A DNA stretch of 64,000 nt from BPIH01 sp042408925 (GTDB taxonomy: Bacteria > Chloroflexota > Limnocylindria > Limnocylindrales > CSP1-4), in the NCBI GenBank assembly GCA_042408925.1, contig JBHOQO010000096.1, positions 25,961 through 89,960 on the forward strand, written 5' to 3'. The notes beneath the pieces were generated by a model. It ran no database searches. It was given only the letters and a program-made list of their open reading frames with translations, and was not told the origin of the DNA. The translations under genes were made by a program, and so were the position numbers. Shown here piece by piece: positions 15,090-22,963 of the stretch (position 1 is its first letter; every line of letters begins with the position of its first letter).

Positions 15090-16502
15090 TCAGCCGGTGC
15101 CCGCGACGGCGCCTCCGTTCGCGTCCGCAGGGCCCGCCGCCTCCGCCGCCTGGTACGCCTCGAGGAGGAGCTGCGAGACGTGGCGGACCCGCTGCCGCCG
15201 GCCGGAGCGCCGCAGCCCCATCTCGATCTGGCCGAGGCAGCCCGGGTTCGCGGTCACGACGACCTCGGCCTCGGTGGCGGCGACGTTGGCGACCTTCGTG
15301 GAGAGGAGGGCGAGCGATTCGTCCCAGCGCCGGAACGTGTAGACCCCGGCCGACCCGCAGCACACGTCGGCGCCGGCCATCTCCCGCAGCTCCAATCCGG
15401 GGATCGACCGGAGGAGGGCCCGCGGCGCGGCCGTGATCCGCTGGGCGTGGGCGAGGTGGCACGGCTCGTGGTACGTCACGACCCGCTCGACCCGACCGAG
15501 GGGCGGCCCGGCGGGCAGGAGCTCGAGGGCGAGCTCGGTGAAGTCGCGGGTCTTCGCGGCGATCGCCCGGGCCCGGTCGGCCCAGGCCGGATCGTCGGCG
15601 AGGAGGTCGCCGTACTCCTTGAGCATCCCCGAGCAGGCGGCGCAGTCGGCGAAGACGACGTCGGCGCCGGTCGCTTCGAGGGCGGCGACGTTTCGGCGGG
15701 CGAAGTCCCGGGCGATCTCCACCTCCCCGAGGTCGGTCTGCGGCGCCCCGCAACAGACGAGGTCCGCCGGGGTCACGACCTCGACCCCGTTCCGCCGGAG
15801 GACCTCGACGGCGGCCTCGGCGGCGTCGGCGAAGACGGCGTTCATGAAGCAGCCGAGGAAGTAGGCGGCTCGGAGCCGACGCGGCCCGTGGGCCTCGAGA
15901 TGGGTTCCGGCGTCGGGGTAGCGCCACCGCCACGGCCGATCCGGGAGCTCCGGGAGCCAGGCCTCGAGGCGGCCGAGGGGTCCGAGGAGCCGCATGATCC
16001 CGCTCGCCCGGAGGAGGCGCTGGAGGCCGGTCCGCTGGTAGCCCCAGCGCAGGAGCGTGAGCGGCCACTCCATCCGCCGCGGGCGCCCGAAGACGATCCG
16101 TTGGAGGAGACGCCGCCCGGCGCGGACGACGGCCGACTCCCGCCGGTCGGGGTTGTCGGGTCGCTGGGCGGCCGCCCGACCCTCGAGGACGATCGTCCCG
16201 ATGGGCACCCCGACCGGGCAGACCGGCTCGCAGGCCCGACAGTCGAGGCAGTCGTACATCTGGCGGAGGAAGGCGTCGTCGAGGGCGAGCGAGCCGCCCG
16301 CTGCGGCCCGGACGAGCTGGACGCGACCCCGGGGCGACTCGCGCTCGAGGAGCGTCGCCTCGTACGTCGGGCAGGCGGCGAGGCAGGCCCCGCAGCGGAT
16401 GCAGGCGTCCGCGCCGGCGAGGTGATCGAAGAGCTCGGCGAGGGGGCCCCGCGGTCGGTCGAGCCCGGCGAGCGGGTCGGCGGGCGGCGGAGGGGCGATC
16501 AC
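15090..16502 (-). CDS. glcF: Glycolate oxidase iron-sulfur subunit (GlcF-like)
   Basis: The 470-residue protein passes electrons from a FAD-linked 2-hydroxyacid dehydrogenase to the respiratory chain. Two [4Fe-4S] motifs are present: Cys34-37-40-44 (CIRCGACLAACP) and Cys85-88-91-95 (CLDCRACEPVCP). Two CCG domains follow, with VCCGAPQTDLGE and ADVCCGSAGVYTF. It starts with GTG at 16502 in a GTGA overlap with the upstream flavoprotein gene. It is the last gene of a six-gene operon with a transhydrogenase and lactonase. Family knowledge: GlcDEF or fused YdiJ-like proteins oxidise glycolate, lactate or D-2-hydroxyglutarate. The operon context favours D-2-hydroxyglutarate here, which is inference. 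Confidence 0.92.
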   Translation of the reverse strand: MIAPPPPADPLAGLDRPRGPLAELFDHLAGADACIRCGACLAACPTYEATLLERESPRGRVQLVRAAAGGSLALDDAFLRQMYDCLDCRACEPVCPVGVPIGTIVLEGRAAAQRPDNPDRRESAVVRAGRRLLQRIVFGRPRRMEWPLTLLRWGYQRTGLQRLLRASGIMRLLGPLGRLEAWLPELPDRPWRWRYPDAGTHLEAHGPRRLRAAYFLGCFMNAVFADAAEAAVEVLRRNGVEVVTPADLVCCGAPQTDLGEVEIARDFARRNVAALEATGADVVFADCAACSGMLKEYGDLLADDPAWADRARAIAAKTRDFTELALELLPAGPPLGRVERVVTYHEPCHLAHAQRITAAPRALLRSIPGLELREMAGADVCCGSAGVYTFRRWDESLALLSTKVANVAATEAEVVVTANPGCLGQIEMGLRRSGRRQRVRHVSQLLLEAYQAAEAAGPADANGGAVAGTG

Positions 16503-18088
16503 GATCGGGGGTCCAGCACGGGACCGGGGGTCGTCTCACCCCGGCCGGGGCCGGGGCGCTCGGAGCCGGCCGCCTCGGATCCGGGCTCCGACCCGTCCAG
16601 CGCACCACCGGACGGTGCGGCCTCGAAGGGCGAGCGGCGCCGCCCCGACTCCTTCGGCGGCGGTTCCGGCGGCCGGACGAGACCCGTCCCGTCGGGCAGG
16701 ACCTTGCCCGGGTTCAGGATCCCGCCGGGATCCAGAAGCCCCTTGAGGGCCCGCATGAGCTCGAGGGCCGCCGGATCGACGGCGAGCGGGAGGAACTCCT
16801 TCTTGAGCGCCCCGATCCCGTGTTCGCCGGAGAGGACGCCCCCCAGGTCGAGGGCGGCGAGGAAGATGTCGCTGGCGGCGGCGAGCATGCGCTCCCGCTC
16901 GTCAGGGTCGGCGGCGTCGAAGAGGATGTTCGGGTGGAGGTTCCCGTCGCTGATGTGGCCGAAGGTCGCGATCGGGAGCCGGCGGCGCTCGGCGATCTCG
17001 CGAATCCGGCGGACCATCTCGACGATCGCCCCCCGCGGCACCGCAACGTCCTCGCCGAGCTTGTTCGGCCGGAGGCGGGCGAGGGCCGGCGAGACCGCGC
17101 GTCGGGCCAGCCACAGCTCGTCGGCCTCCGCCTCGTCAGCGGCGACCCGGACGAGGACCGCCCCGTTGCTCCGGGCGACGGCGGCGACGGCCTCGACCTC
17201 GGCCGCCGTCGAGGCCTCGCTGCCGTCGTGCCGGAAGAGGAGGACGGCCTCGAGGTCGGCGGGCAGCTCGAGAGGCCGGTACGCCTCGACGGCGTCGAGG
17301 CAGACCCGGTCGACGAGCTCGATCGCCGCCGGGAGGATCCCGGCCCCCAGGACGCGGGTCACGAGGGCCGCCGCCGCCTCGAGGGAGGCGAAGCCGGCCA
17401 GGAGCGTCCGTTCCCGGGCTGGTCGCGGCAGGAGCTTGAGGACCGCCCGGGTGATGATCCCGAGGGTCCCCTCGCTGCCGACGAAGAGGTGGTGGAGCGG
17501 GTAGCCGGAGCTGTTCTTCATCGCCCGCGAACCGAGCCGCAGGATCCGGCCGTCGGCGAGGACGACCTCGAGGGCGAGGACGTAGTCGCGGGTCACCCCG
17601 TACTTGAGGCCGCTCGGCCCGCCGGCGTTGCAGGCGAGGTTGCCGCCGATCGTAGAGACGGCGAGGGAGGCGGGATCGGGCGGGTAGAAGAGCCCGAGGC
17701 GAGCGGCGGCGGCCCCCAGATCGGCGGTCACGACGCCGGCCTCGACGGTCGCGGTCATGGTCACCGGATCGATCTCGAGGATCCGGTTCATCGCCGCCAG
17801 ATCGAGGACGAGCTCTGCGCCCGAGGCCGGGACCGGTCCGCCGGTCAGGCTCGTCCCCGAGCCCCGGGCGACGATCGGGATCTTCCGCTCGGCGCAGACC
17901 CGGACGACTGCCGCCACCTCCTCGGTCGACCGGGCGAGGGCGACGGCAGCCGGACGACGCTCGAGGAACGTCCCGTCGTAGGCGTACGTCGCCAGGTCGA
18001 CCGGGGCCGTCAGGAGCCGCTCGCCGACGATGTCGCGCAGCGCCGCGACGGCGTCCGGCGGGAGCCCGCCTGCCGACGCGGCCGTCAC
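16499..18088 (-). CDS. glcD: FAD-linked 2-hydroxyacid dehydrogenase, GlcD-like
   Basis: The 529-residue flavoprotein has an FAD-binding type 4 (PCMH) domain at about 45-220 with IPIVARGSGTSLTGG and LAVSTIGGNLACNAGGPSG, then KYGVTRDYVLALEVVL, and a C-terminal FAD-oxidase domain with GHISDGNLHPNILFD and LSGEHGIGALKKEF. These match GlcD, D-lactate and D-2-hydroxyglutarate dehydrogenases. A 50-residue Pro/Gly/Ser-rich tail follows LDPGGILNPGKVLP. No GlcE subunit is present. The start is the GTG at 18088 in a GTGA overlap with the FmdB-like gene, giving MTAASAGGLPPDAV; the longer open frame upstream is antisense noise. With HOT next door, oxidation of D-2-hydroxyglutarate to 2-oxoglutarate is the preferred role; glycolate remains possible. 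Confidence 0.92.
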   Translation of the reverse strand: MTAASAGGLPPDAVAALRDIVGERLLTAPVDLATYAYDGTFLERRPAAVALARSTEEVAAVVRVCAERKIPIVARGSGTSLTGGPVPASGAELVLDLAAMNRILEIDPVTMTATVEAGVVTADLGAAAARLGLFYPPDPASLAVSTIGGNLACNAGGPSGLKYGVTRDYVLALEVVLADGRILRLGSRAMKNSSGYPLHHLFVGSEGTLGIITRAVLKLLPRPARERTLLAGFASLEAAAALVTRVLGAGILPAAIELVDRVCLDAVEAYRPLELPADLEAVLLFRHDGSEASTAAEVEAVAAVARSNGAVLVRVAADEAEADELWLARRAVSPALARLRPNKLGEDVAVPRGAIVEMVRRIREIAERRRLPIATFGHISDGNLHPNILFDAADPDERERMLAAASDIFLAALDLGGVLSGEHGIGALKKEFLPLAVDPAALELMRALKGLLDPGGILNPGKVLPDGTGLVRPPEPPPKESGRRRSPFEAAPSGGALDGSEPGSEAAGSERPGPGRGETTPGPVLDPRS

Positions 18089-18513
18089 CGCGTCCGCTCC
18101 GGCGGATCGGCCCGGCCGGGTCCCGCGTCGGACGCCGCGGCCGCCGTCCCGGTCGTCGCGGCCGGCGTCGAGGCCGGACCGTGATGGTGGTGGTGCTCGT
18201 GGGAGGCCACCGGCCGCTGCGGCGGCGGAGCAAGCTCCGGATGGCGTCGCTCGAGCTCGAGGCGCCGGTCGACGATCCGCTGCCAGCGGGCGATCGTCTC
18301 GCGATCGCCGCGCCCCACCGCCTCCCAGCTCGTCGGCCAGGTCGATCGGTCGGGCCCGAGATCGGCGTGCCCGAGCCGCGCAAAGGGGCTCGGCACCCGC
18401 CGGGCGTCCCTCGCCCCGCAGACGGCACACTCGACCGGGCCCGCCGCCGCGGAGAGCGGCTCGAAGCGCTCGAACCGCGCCCCGCAGCGGCAGCGGTACT
18501 CGTAGACTGGCAT
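18085..18513 (-). CDS. FmdB-family zinc-ribbon protein with His-rich tail
   Basis: The 142-residue protein begins MPVYEYRCRCGARFE, the FmdB/CxxC_CXXC_SSSS-type zinc ribbon with Cys8, Cys10, Cys29 and Cys32. FmdB proteins sit in operons for amide, aldehyde or C1 metabolism and are thought to be small regulators or metal donors. The middle part (WPTSWEAVGRGDRETIARWQ, then IVDRRLELERRHPELA) is helical. The tail contains HEHHHHHG at about residue 105, a potential metal-binding stretch. This last feature is unusual for the family and could serve the metal enzymes of the operon (an iron alcohol dehydrogenase and a metallo-lactonase). It overlaps glcD as GTGA. Confidence 0.85.
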   Translation of the reverse strand: MPVYEYRCRCGARFERFEPLSAAAGPVECAVCGARDARRVPSPFARLGHADLGPDRSTWPTSWEAVGRGDRETIARWQRIVDRRLELERRHPELAPPPQRPVASHEHHHHHGPASTPAATTGTAAAASDAGPGRADPPERTR

Positions 18514-18517
18514 CGCC

Positions 18518-19795
18518 TCACCAGTTCGTCATCGAGGCCTGGAAGATCGCCGCGAGCGCCGCACCGTCGACGTCCCGGGGCGCCACGGCGAGGAGCCGTT
18601 GCTGCTTGAGCGCCCCGTCGACGAGCCCCTCGATGTCCGCCGGCCCGTACCCGATCGCCGCCAGGCCGTTCGGGATCCCGACGTCCCGGCAGAGCGAGAC
18701 GATGGCCTCGGGGAGGGCATCCACCCCGAGGTTCGGGTCGCCGCCGAGGAGGCGGGCCGCCTCTCGGTGCCGCTCGGGCTGCGCCGGGTAGGTGAACCGG
18801 AACGCCGCCGGGGCGGTGAGGACGACCGAGAGCCCGTGGGGCACCATCGGCTCCTCCTGCGGGTAGTCGGCCGGGCGATAGTCGCGAACCATCCCGGCGA
18901 TCGGATAGGCGCAGGCGTGGGGGATGTGGACCCCGGCGTTGCCGAAGCCGATCCCCGCGTACATCGCGGCCCGCATCATGCCCTCCCGTGCCTCGAGGTC
19001 GTACGGGGCGTGGACCGCCCGGCGGAAGTATCGGCCGAGGAGCTCGAGGGCGTGGGCCGACCACAGGTCGCTGATCGGGTTCGCCCCGTTGTAGGCGACC
19101 CGCTTGTCCGGGGACGGATACCGCGGCCGGGCGTCGTAGGGGCGGGCCGTGAACGACTCGAGAGCGTGGCAGAGGACGTCCATCCCCGCCGAGGCTGTGA
19201 CGTTCGGCGGGAGGCTCACGGTGTTGAGGGGGTCGACGACCGCCATCGTCGGCCGGAGCCGGGCGTGACTGATCCCGGTCTTGACCTTGAGATGGAGGAC
19301 GTCGAGGACGCAGACGGCGGTGCTCTCGCTCCCGGTTCCGGCCGTCGTCGGCACGGCGACGAGCGGCCGCAGCGGGTTCTTCGGGGCGAGGGCCCGGCCG
19401 ATCGGAGCGTTCAGATAGTCGAGCACCTCCCCCTCGTTCGTGGCGAAGAGGTTCATCGCCTTCGCGGTGTCGATGCTCGAGCCGCCGCCGACGGCCACGA
19501 AGCCGTCGAAGTTGCGGGCCCGGGCCCAGGCCGCGGCCTCGTTGATCGAGGCGTCGGTCGGCTCGACGTGGACGCCGTCGAAGACCTCGGCCTCGATGTC
19601 GGCCGCGGCGATCAGGTCGGCGACCCGTCCCGGCAGCCCGGTCGCTGCAACACCGGGGTCGGTGACGATGGCCGCCCGGTGGACTCCGAGCGCCGCCAGG
19701 TCGTGGCCGATCTCGTTCGTGGCCCCGAGCCCAAACTTGATCGGCGGGGCCGCCCAGGTGAAGACCGTCTCGTTGGGGTGCGTGAACTCCGGCAT
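18518..19795 (-). CDS. Hydroxyacid-oxoacid transhydrogenase (iron-type alcohol dehydrogenase)
   Basis: The 425-residue protein belongs to the group III iron-containing alcohol dehydrogenases, closest by eye to HOT/ADHFE1. HOT moves a hydride from 4-hydroxybutyrate to 2-oxoglutarate, giving succinate semialdehyde and D-2-hydroxyglutarate. Supporting blocks are FVAVGGGSSIDTAKAMN at about 100-116, PLVAVPTTAGTGSESTAVCV at about 144-163, and metal ligands in MDVLCHALESFTA and IPHACAYPIAGM plus MVPHGLSVVLTAPA. The long insert around residues 215-240 (RPYDARPRYPSPDKRVAYNG) is characteristic of HOT over ordinary alcohol dehydrogenases. Start ATG 19795. Neighbours are a lactonase upstream and a hydroxyacid dehydrogenase downstream, which fits the reaction. 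Confidence 0.88.
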   Translation of the reverse strand: MPEFTHPNETVFTWAAPPIKFGLGATNEIGHDLAALGVHRAAIVTDPGVAATGLPGRVADLIAAADIEAEVFDGVHVEPTDASINEAAAWARARNFDGFVAVGGGSSIDTAKAMNLFATNEGEVLDYLNAPIGRALAPKNPLRPLVAVPTTAGTGSESTAVCVLDVLHLKVKTGISHARLRPTMAVVDPLNTVSLPPNVTASAGMDVLCHALESFTARPYDARPRYPSPDKRVAYNGANPISDLWSAHALELLGRYFRRAVHAPYDLEAREGMMRAAMYAGIGFGNAGVHIPHACAYPIAGMVRDYRPADYPQEEPMVPHGLSVVLTAPAAFRFTYPAQPERHREAARLLGGDPNLGVDALPEAIVSLCRDVGIPNGLAAIGYGPADIEGLVDGALKQQRLLAVAPRDVDGAALAAIFQASMTNW

Positions 19796-19809
19796 CGAGC
19801 TGCTCCCGA

Positions 19810-20619
19810 TCAGTCGTAGTAGGCGTCGGGGGCCCGACGGAGTTCGTGGATCTGCTGGGCGTCGTGGCCGAAGACGACCGTCGCGTTCGTCTGCTCGGCG
19901 ATCGAACGGATCTTCTCGACGCTCCGGAGCCAGGCCTGGCTGTCCCAGACGATGGCCGCCCCGACCGGTGGCGGCCCGTAGGAGTCGCGCATGTAGATGG
20001 CGTCCGAGGTGAAGATCATCGTCCCGCTGTTCTTGAGGTCGACGCGGAGCGACATCGTGCCCCAGGTGTGGCCGGGGGTGAAGAGGACGCTGACGCCGTC
20101 GGCGATCTCGGTGTCGCCTTCGATCGTCTCGAGCGGCACGCCCTCGTAGTCACCCTTGATGTGGGCGCCCTTGAAGGGACCCTCGAAGCCCAGCGCCCCT
20201 TCCTTCTCGGCGGCCTGGACGAGGATCCGGGCCCCGGTGGAACGGAAGAGCTGGAGATTGCCGGCGTGGTCGAAGTGGAGGTGGCTGAGGACAACGGTCG
20301 TGATGTCCTCGGGCCGCAGACCGTGCTGGGCGAGCCTGGCGTCGAAGTACTGCTCCTCGGTCAGGCGGTCGTAGGGGAAGAAGTCGTGGAGGCCGGTCGG
20401 TGCCCAGTGGGTCTCCCAGTTCCGCGGCGCCCCGGTGTCCCAGAGGATGAGGCCGTCCGGGTGTTCGACCAGGACGGTATGGATCGGACAGTCGACCCAC
20501 TCGACCGTCTGATTCATGTGGTAGCGGTCGGTGATGTTGCGACCGGGCTTCAAGAGGAGCCAGGTCAGGTCGCAACCCATCGCCCCGTGATGGAGGACGT
20601 GGAGCTTCGTCGGTGGCAT
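19810..20619 (-). CDS. MBL-fold lactonase, AttM/BlcC-like
   Basis: The 269-residue metallo-beta-lactamase-fold hydrolase has the dinuclear metal motif HLHFDH at 113-118, a further ligand His in TPGHTWG, Asp in IFTSDAIY, and His in VVFGHDAQ. The ending ATVVFGHDAQQIHELRRAPD closely resembles the end of Agrobacterium AttM/BlcC, a gamma-butyrolactone hydrolase related to N-acyl-homoserine lactonases. The conserved WDTGAP block lies at 60-65. ATG 20619 is preceded by GAGGTGA. There is no signal peptide, so it is cytoplasmic. Quorum quenching is the alternative role, but the operon (HOT, hydroxyacid dehydrogenase, monocarboxylate transporter) argues for a catabolic lactonase. Confidence 0.88.
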   Translation of the reverse strand: MPPTKLHVLHHGAMGCDLTWLLLKPGRNITDRYHMNQTVEWVDCPIHTVLVEHPDGLILWDTGAPRNWETHWAPTGLHDFFPYDRLTEEQYFDARLAQHGLRPEDITTVVLSHLHFDHAGNLQLFRSTGARILVQAAEKEGALGFEGPFKGAHIKGDYEGVPLETIEGDTEIADGVSVLFTPGHTWGTMSLRVDLKNSGTMIFTSDAIYMRDSYGPPPVGAAIVWDSQAWLRSVEKIRSIAEQTNATVVFGHDAQQIHELRRAPDAYYD

Positions 20620-20758
20620 CGGTCACCTCCTCATGACGGTGCCGGCCGTGGCCCCGACCGGCCACGGCCGGCGGCTGCGATCCTCGCGGCCGCCCCTGCG
20701 GCGACCGCGCGTGCGCCCAAGGGTGATGGGGCCGCCGCGGCCCGATGGACGGATCCGC

Positions 20759-21346
20759 TCACCCCTCTCCGACCCGGACGAGGGGCTCGCCGAGCGGCAG
20801 CACCGCCCGGCCGTACATCTCGTTGAGGACGAGCGCCGCCGACAGATACCAGGCGAGCAGCGCATCGACGACGCCCGCCCACGCCCCGTACGAAATCGGC
20901 ACGATCCCGAACTCCGCCAGGTCGAAGAGGACGAGGGTCACGATGAGGACGCTGAAGACGAGCCACGCCGTCCGGTTCGCCGCGAAGGAGGCGACCCAGA
21001 GGTAGCCGCTGAACACCGTCCAGGCCACGAAGTAGAGCCCCAGGGCCGGCCCGGCGGCGTCGCCGAAGCTCAGCGTCCCCGTCGACTGGAGCAGAACGAG
21101 CAGGGCCGTCGACATCCAGAACGCCCCGAAGGACCCGAAGACGATCCCGGTGAACGAGCTTCCGATCCGGTACTCGTGGAGCCCCACGAGGATCTGGACG
21201 AAGCCGTAGAAGAAGCCGCTCGCGAGAAAGACCGGGAACGTCGCCGCGGGGGCGACCCCGGTCAAGGTGATCGACACAAGGAACAGGTTCAGGGCGAATG
21301 CCGCGAGTCCGAGCGCGAGTGCACTCGCCGGACGGGGCGTCTCCAT
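20759..21346 (-). CDS. GPR1/FUN34/SatP-family monocarboxylate transporter
   Basis: The 195-residue membrane protein has six hydrophobic helices and the SatP (YaaH) blocks: ALGLAAFALNLFLVSI, FFYGFVQILVGLHEYR and WMSTALLVLLQ, with YFVAWTVFSGYLWVAS later. Family members are proton-coupled acetate-succinate or other short monocarboxylate transporters. The NPAPLGL motif of the classical family is altered to ASALALGL, so specificity may differ. ATG 21346 has GGAGGAG eight bases upstream; frames open further upstream lack a site. It is the first gene of the glcF operon and is divergent from a GntR regulator. Uptake of 4-hydroxybutyrate or acetate would fit the downstream enzymes. Confidence 0.85.
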   Translation of the reverse strand: METPRPASALALGLAAFALNLFLVSITLTGVAPAATFPVFLASGFFYGFVQILVGLHEYRIGSSFTGIVFGSFGAFWMSTALLVLLQSTGTLSFGDAAGPALGLYFVAWTVFSGYLWVASFAANRTAWLVFSVLIVTLVLFDLAEFGIVPISYGAWAGVVDALLAWYLSAALVLNEMYGRAVLPLGEPLVRVGEG

Positions 21347-21422
21347 CGATCGCTCCTCCTCCAAACTCCTTCGCCGCCCGACCCTTTCCGGCTCCTCGCC
21401 GGCACCCTCCGGGCGGTGCGCA

Positions 21423-21436
21423 TGTAGCATGCTACA
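21423..21436. promoter_or_regulatory. 14-bp palindrome, candidate GntR operator
   Basis: TGTAGCATGCTACA is a perfect palindrome in the 96-bp gap between the SatP-type gene (minus) and the GntR gene (plus). It is followed at once by a related half, GTTACATG. The position suits a regulator that controls both divergent units. Confidence 0.5.
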
Positions 21437-21442
21437 GGTTAC

Positions 21443-22267
21443 ATGCGCATGTCAAGATGGTTGCCGATCGGTCGGCGGCCGGACCGCGCCGCCGGGTACG
21501 ATGCAGCCGTGCAGCCGCCCGCTCCGGACCCTCGCCGCGCCTCGGGCCGCTCCCGCCGGCCTGCCGCACCCGGCCCCGGCCGGCGACTCCTCGCCCCCCT
21601 CGACGAGCGCCGGAGCCGGGCCCGGGAGCTGGTCGACGTCCTCCGGACCGCCATCATCCGCGGCGAGCTCGTCCCCGGCAGCATCCACTCCGTCGCCTCC
21701 CTCGCCGCGGCCCTCGGCGTCTCCCGGACACCCGTCCGCGAGGCGCTCATCGAGCTCGCCTCGCGCGGCATGGTCCGCTTCGAGCGGAACCGCGGCGTCC
21801 GGATCCTCCAGAACTCGGTCCACGACATCGAGGAGGTCTTCGACCTCCGGCTCCTCCTCGAGGTCCCGGCCGTGCGACGGGCAGTGGAGCGCGTGGATCG
21901 CCGAGCCCTCCGTTCTCTCGAGGCGGAGTACAACGGGATGGTTCGGGCGGCGGCCGCCGACGATGAGCAGGCGCTCTGGCTCCACGATCGCGGCTTCCAC
22001 CACCGGCTCCTCTCGCTCTCGGGGAACCGCCGCCTCGCCGACTACGTCGACAGCCTCCGAGACATGGTCCTCCTCCGGGGCGCGACGACCGCCGGCCGAA
22101 GCCGGTCGCTCGAGGCGATCGCCCTCGAGCACAAGGCGATCCTCGATGCGGTCAGGGCCGGCGATCCCGACGCCGCGGCGGCGGCGATGGAGCAACACCT
22201 GCGGACGACGGCCGAGCTCCTCGTCGCCCAGGAATCCGGCGCCGTCGACTCCGAGGCCGACGGCTGA
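21443..22267 (+). CDS. GntR-family regulator, FadR/FCD subfamily
   Basis: The 274-residue (or shorter) protein has a winged helix at about 55-120: ELVDVLRTAIIRGELVPGS, SVASLAAALGVSRTPVREAL and RGMVRFERNRGVRIL. An all-helical FCD ligand domain follows, with LRLLLEVPAVRRAVE, the metal-ligand Asp/His pattern LHDRGFHHRLLSLSGN, and a late H in EHKAILDAVRAGD. FCD members sense small carboxylates, which suits the adjacent operon for hydroxyacid metabolism. The start is uncertain: ATG 21443 gives a proline-rich leader, GTG 21509 gives MQPPAPDPRR; neither has a good ribosome site. It probably represses or activates the divergent operon through the palindrome at 21423. Confidence 0.88.
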   Translation: MRMSRWLPIGRRPDRAAGYDAAVQPPAPDPRRASGRSRRPAAPGPGRRLLAPLDERRSRARELVDVLRTAIIRGELVPGSIHSVASLAAALGVSRTPVREALIELASRGMVRFERNRGVRILQNSVHDIEEVFDLRLLLEVPAVRRAVERVDRRALRSLEAEYNGMVRAAAADDEQALWLHDRGFHHRLLSLSGNRRLADYVDSLRDMVLLRGATTAGRSRSLEAIALEHKAILDAVRAGDPDAAAAAMEQHLRTTAELLVAQESGAVDSEADG

Positions 22268-22344
22268 GCTGGAGGTCGCAGCCTCGACCCCCGGCCCTGG
22301 AGCCGGGAACCCCCGCTGCCCGCGCGAGCCGCTCTGGCCGGCCG

Positions 22345-22914
22345 CTAGCGGCTCAGGATCGTGATGTCGGCCGCCGGACCGAGCTGCCGGGCCCCGCTCG
22401 GCGCCGGCGAGGCGTTCGGGCCGCCCTGACCGAAGCCGCCCGGTCCGGAGAGCTGGACGAGCACGGAGCTCCCCGTCGCCAGGTCGGCGGTGCTCGCCGG
22501 TGTCTGGCGGTGGACGGCGGTGTCGGAACCCAGCTCCACCTCGACGGTCGCGCCCGAGGCGAGCTGGAGGGTCAGCCGACCGTCGGCCACGGCGGTCACC
22601 GTCCCCTCGAGGACGAGCGATCGGAGACCACCTCCGAACCCGAACGGGGCGCCGCTCGCGTTCGGCGCGCCACCGTTCGCTCCGCCGCCGAAGCCGCGGC
22701 CGGCGCCGCCGAACCCTCCGAACCCGGCCGCCCGACTCGCCTGCGGCGCCGTGAACCGGCCCGCCGCGAAGGCGAGGCCGCCGACGGCGACGCAGAGGGC
22801 GACGACGAGGGCGACGGACCCGGGTCCACGTCCCCGCGACCGAACCGCCGACGACGACGGCGGCGCTGTCCAGCCCTGGGTGTCGGGTTCCGCTCCGGTT
22901 CGCTGGTCGTTCAC
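22345..22914 (-). CDS. Membrane-anchored DUF5666-like protein
   Basis: The 189-residue product has a short cytoplasmic N-terminus, a transmembrane helix at about 35-53 (SVALVVALCVAVGGLAFAAG), a glycine/phenylalanine-rich linker, and a beta-rich extracytoplasmic domain at about 95-165 (VLEGTVTAVADGRLTLQLAS then GSSVLVQLSGPGG). That domain looks like the DUF5666/OB-like modules that accompany ABC exporters. It is 49 bp downstream of the MacB-type permease and on the same strand, so it is probably the last gene of that operon. It may be an envelope accessory of the exporter. No enzymatic motif is visible. Confidence 0.7.
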   Translation of the reverse strand: MNDQRTGAEPDTQGWTAPPSSSAVRSRGRGPGSVALVVALCVAVGGLAFAAGRFTAPQASRAAGFGGFGGAGRGFGGGANGGAPNASGAPFGFGGGLRSLVLEGTVTAVADGRLTLQLASGATVEVELGSDTAVHRQTPASTADLATGSSVLVQLSGPGGFGQGGPNASPAPSGARQLGPAADITILSR

Positions 22915-22963
22915 CTGCTACCTCCTGGCGTAGGATCAGCGGCCCGAGCGAGGCCCGGGCCGC

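Noticed and set aside
19810..20619. Quorum-quenching N-acyl-homoserine lactonase as the main role
   Set aside because: Nothing else in the operon relates to signalling. The transhydrogenase and hydroxyacid dehydrogenase next to it favour a catabolic lactonase, although side activity is possible.
22290..22307. Hairpin CCCGGC/GCCGGG between the GntR gene and the DUF5666-like gene as a terminator
   Set aside because: The stem has only six base pairs and no U-tract; it is too weak to separate from chance in this composition.
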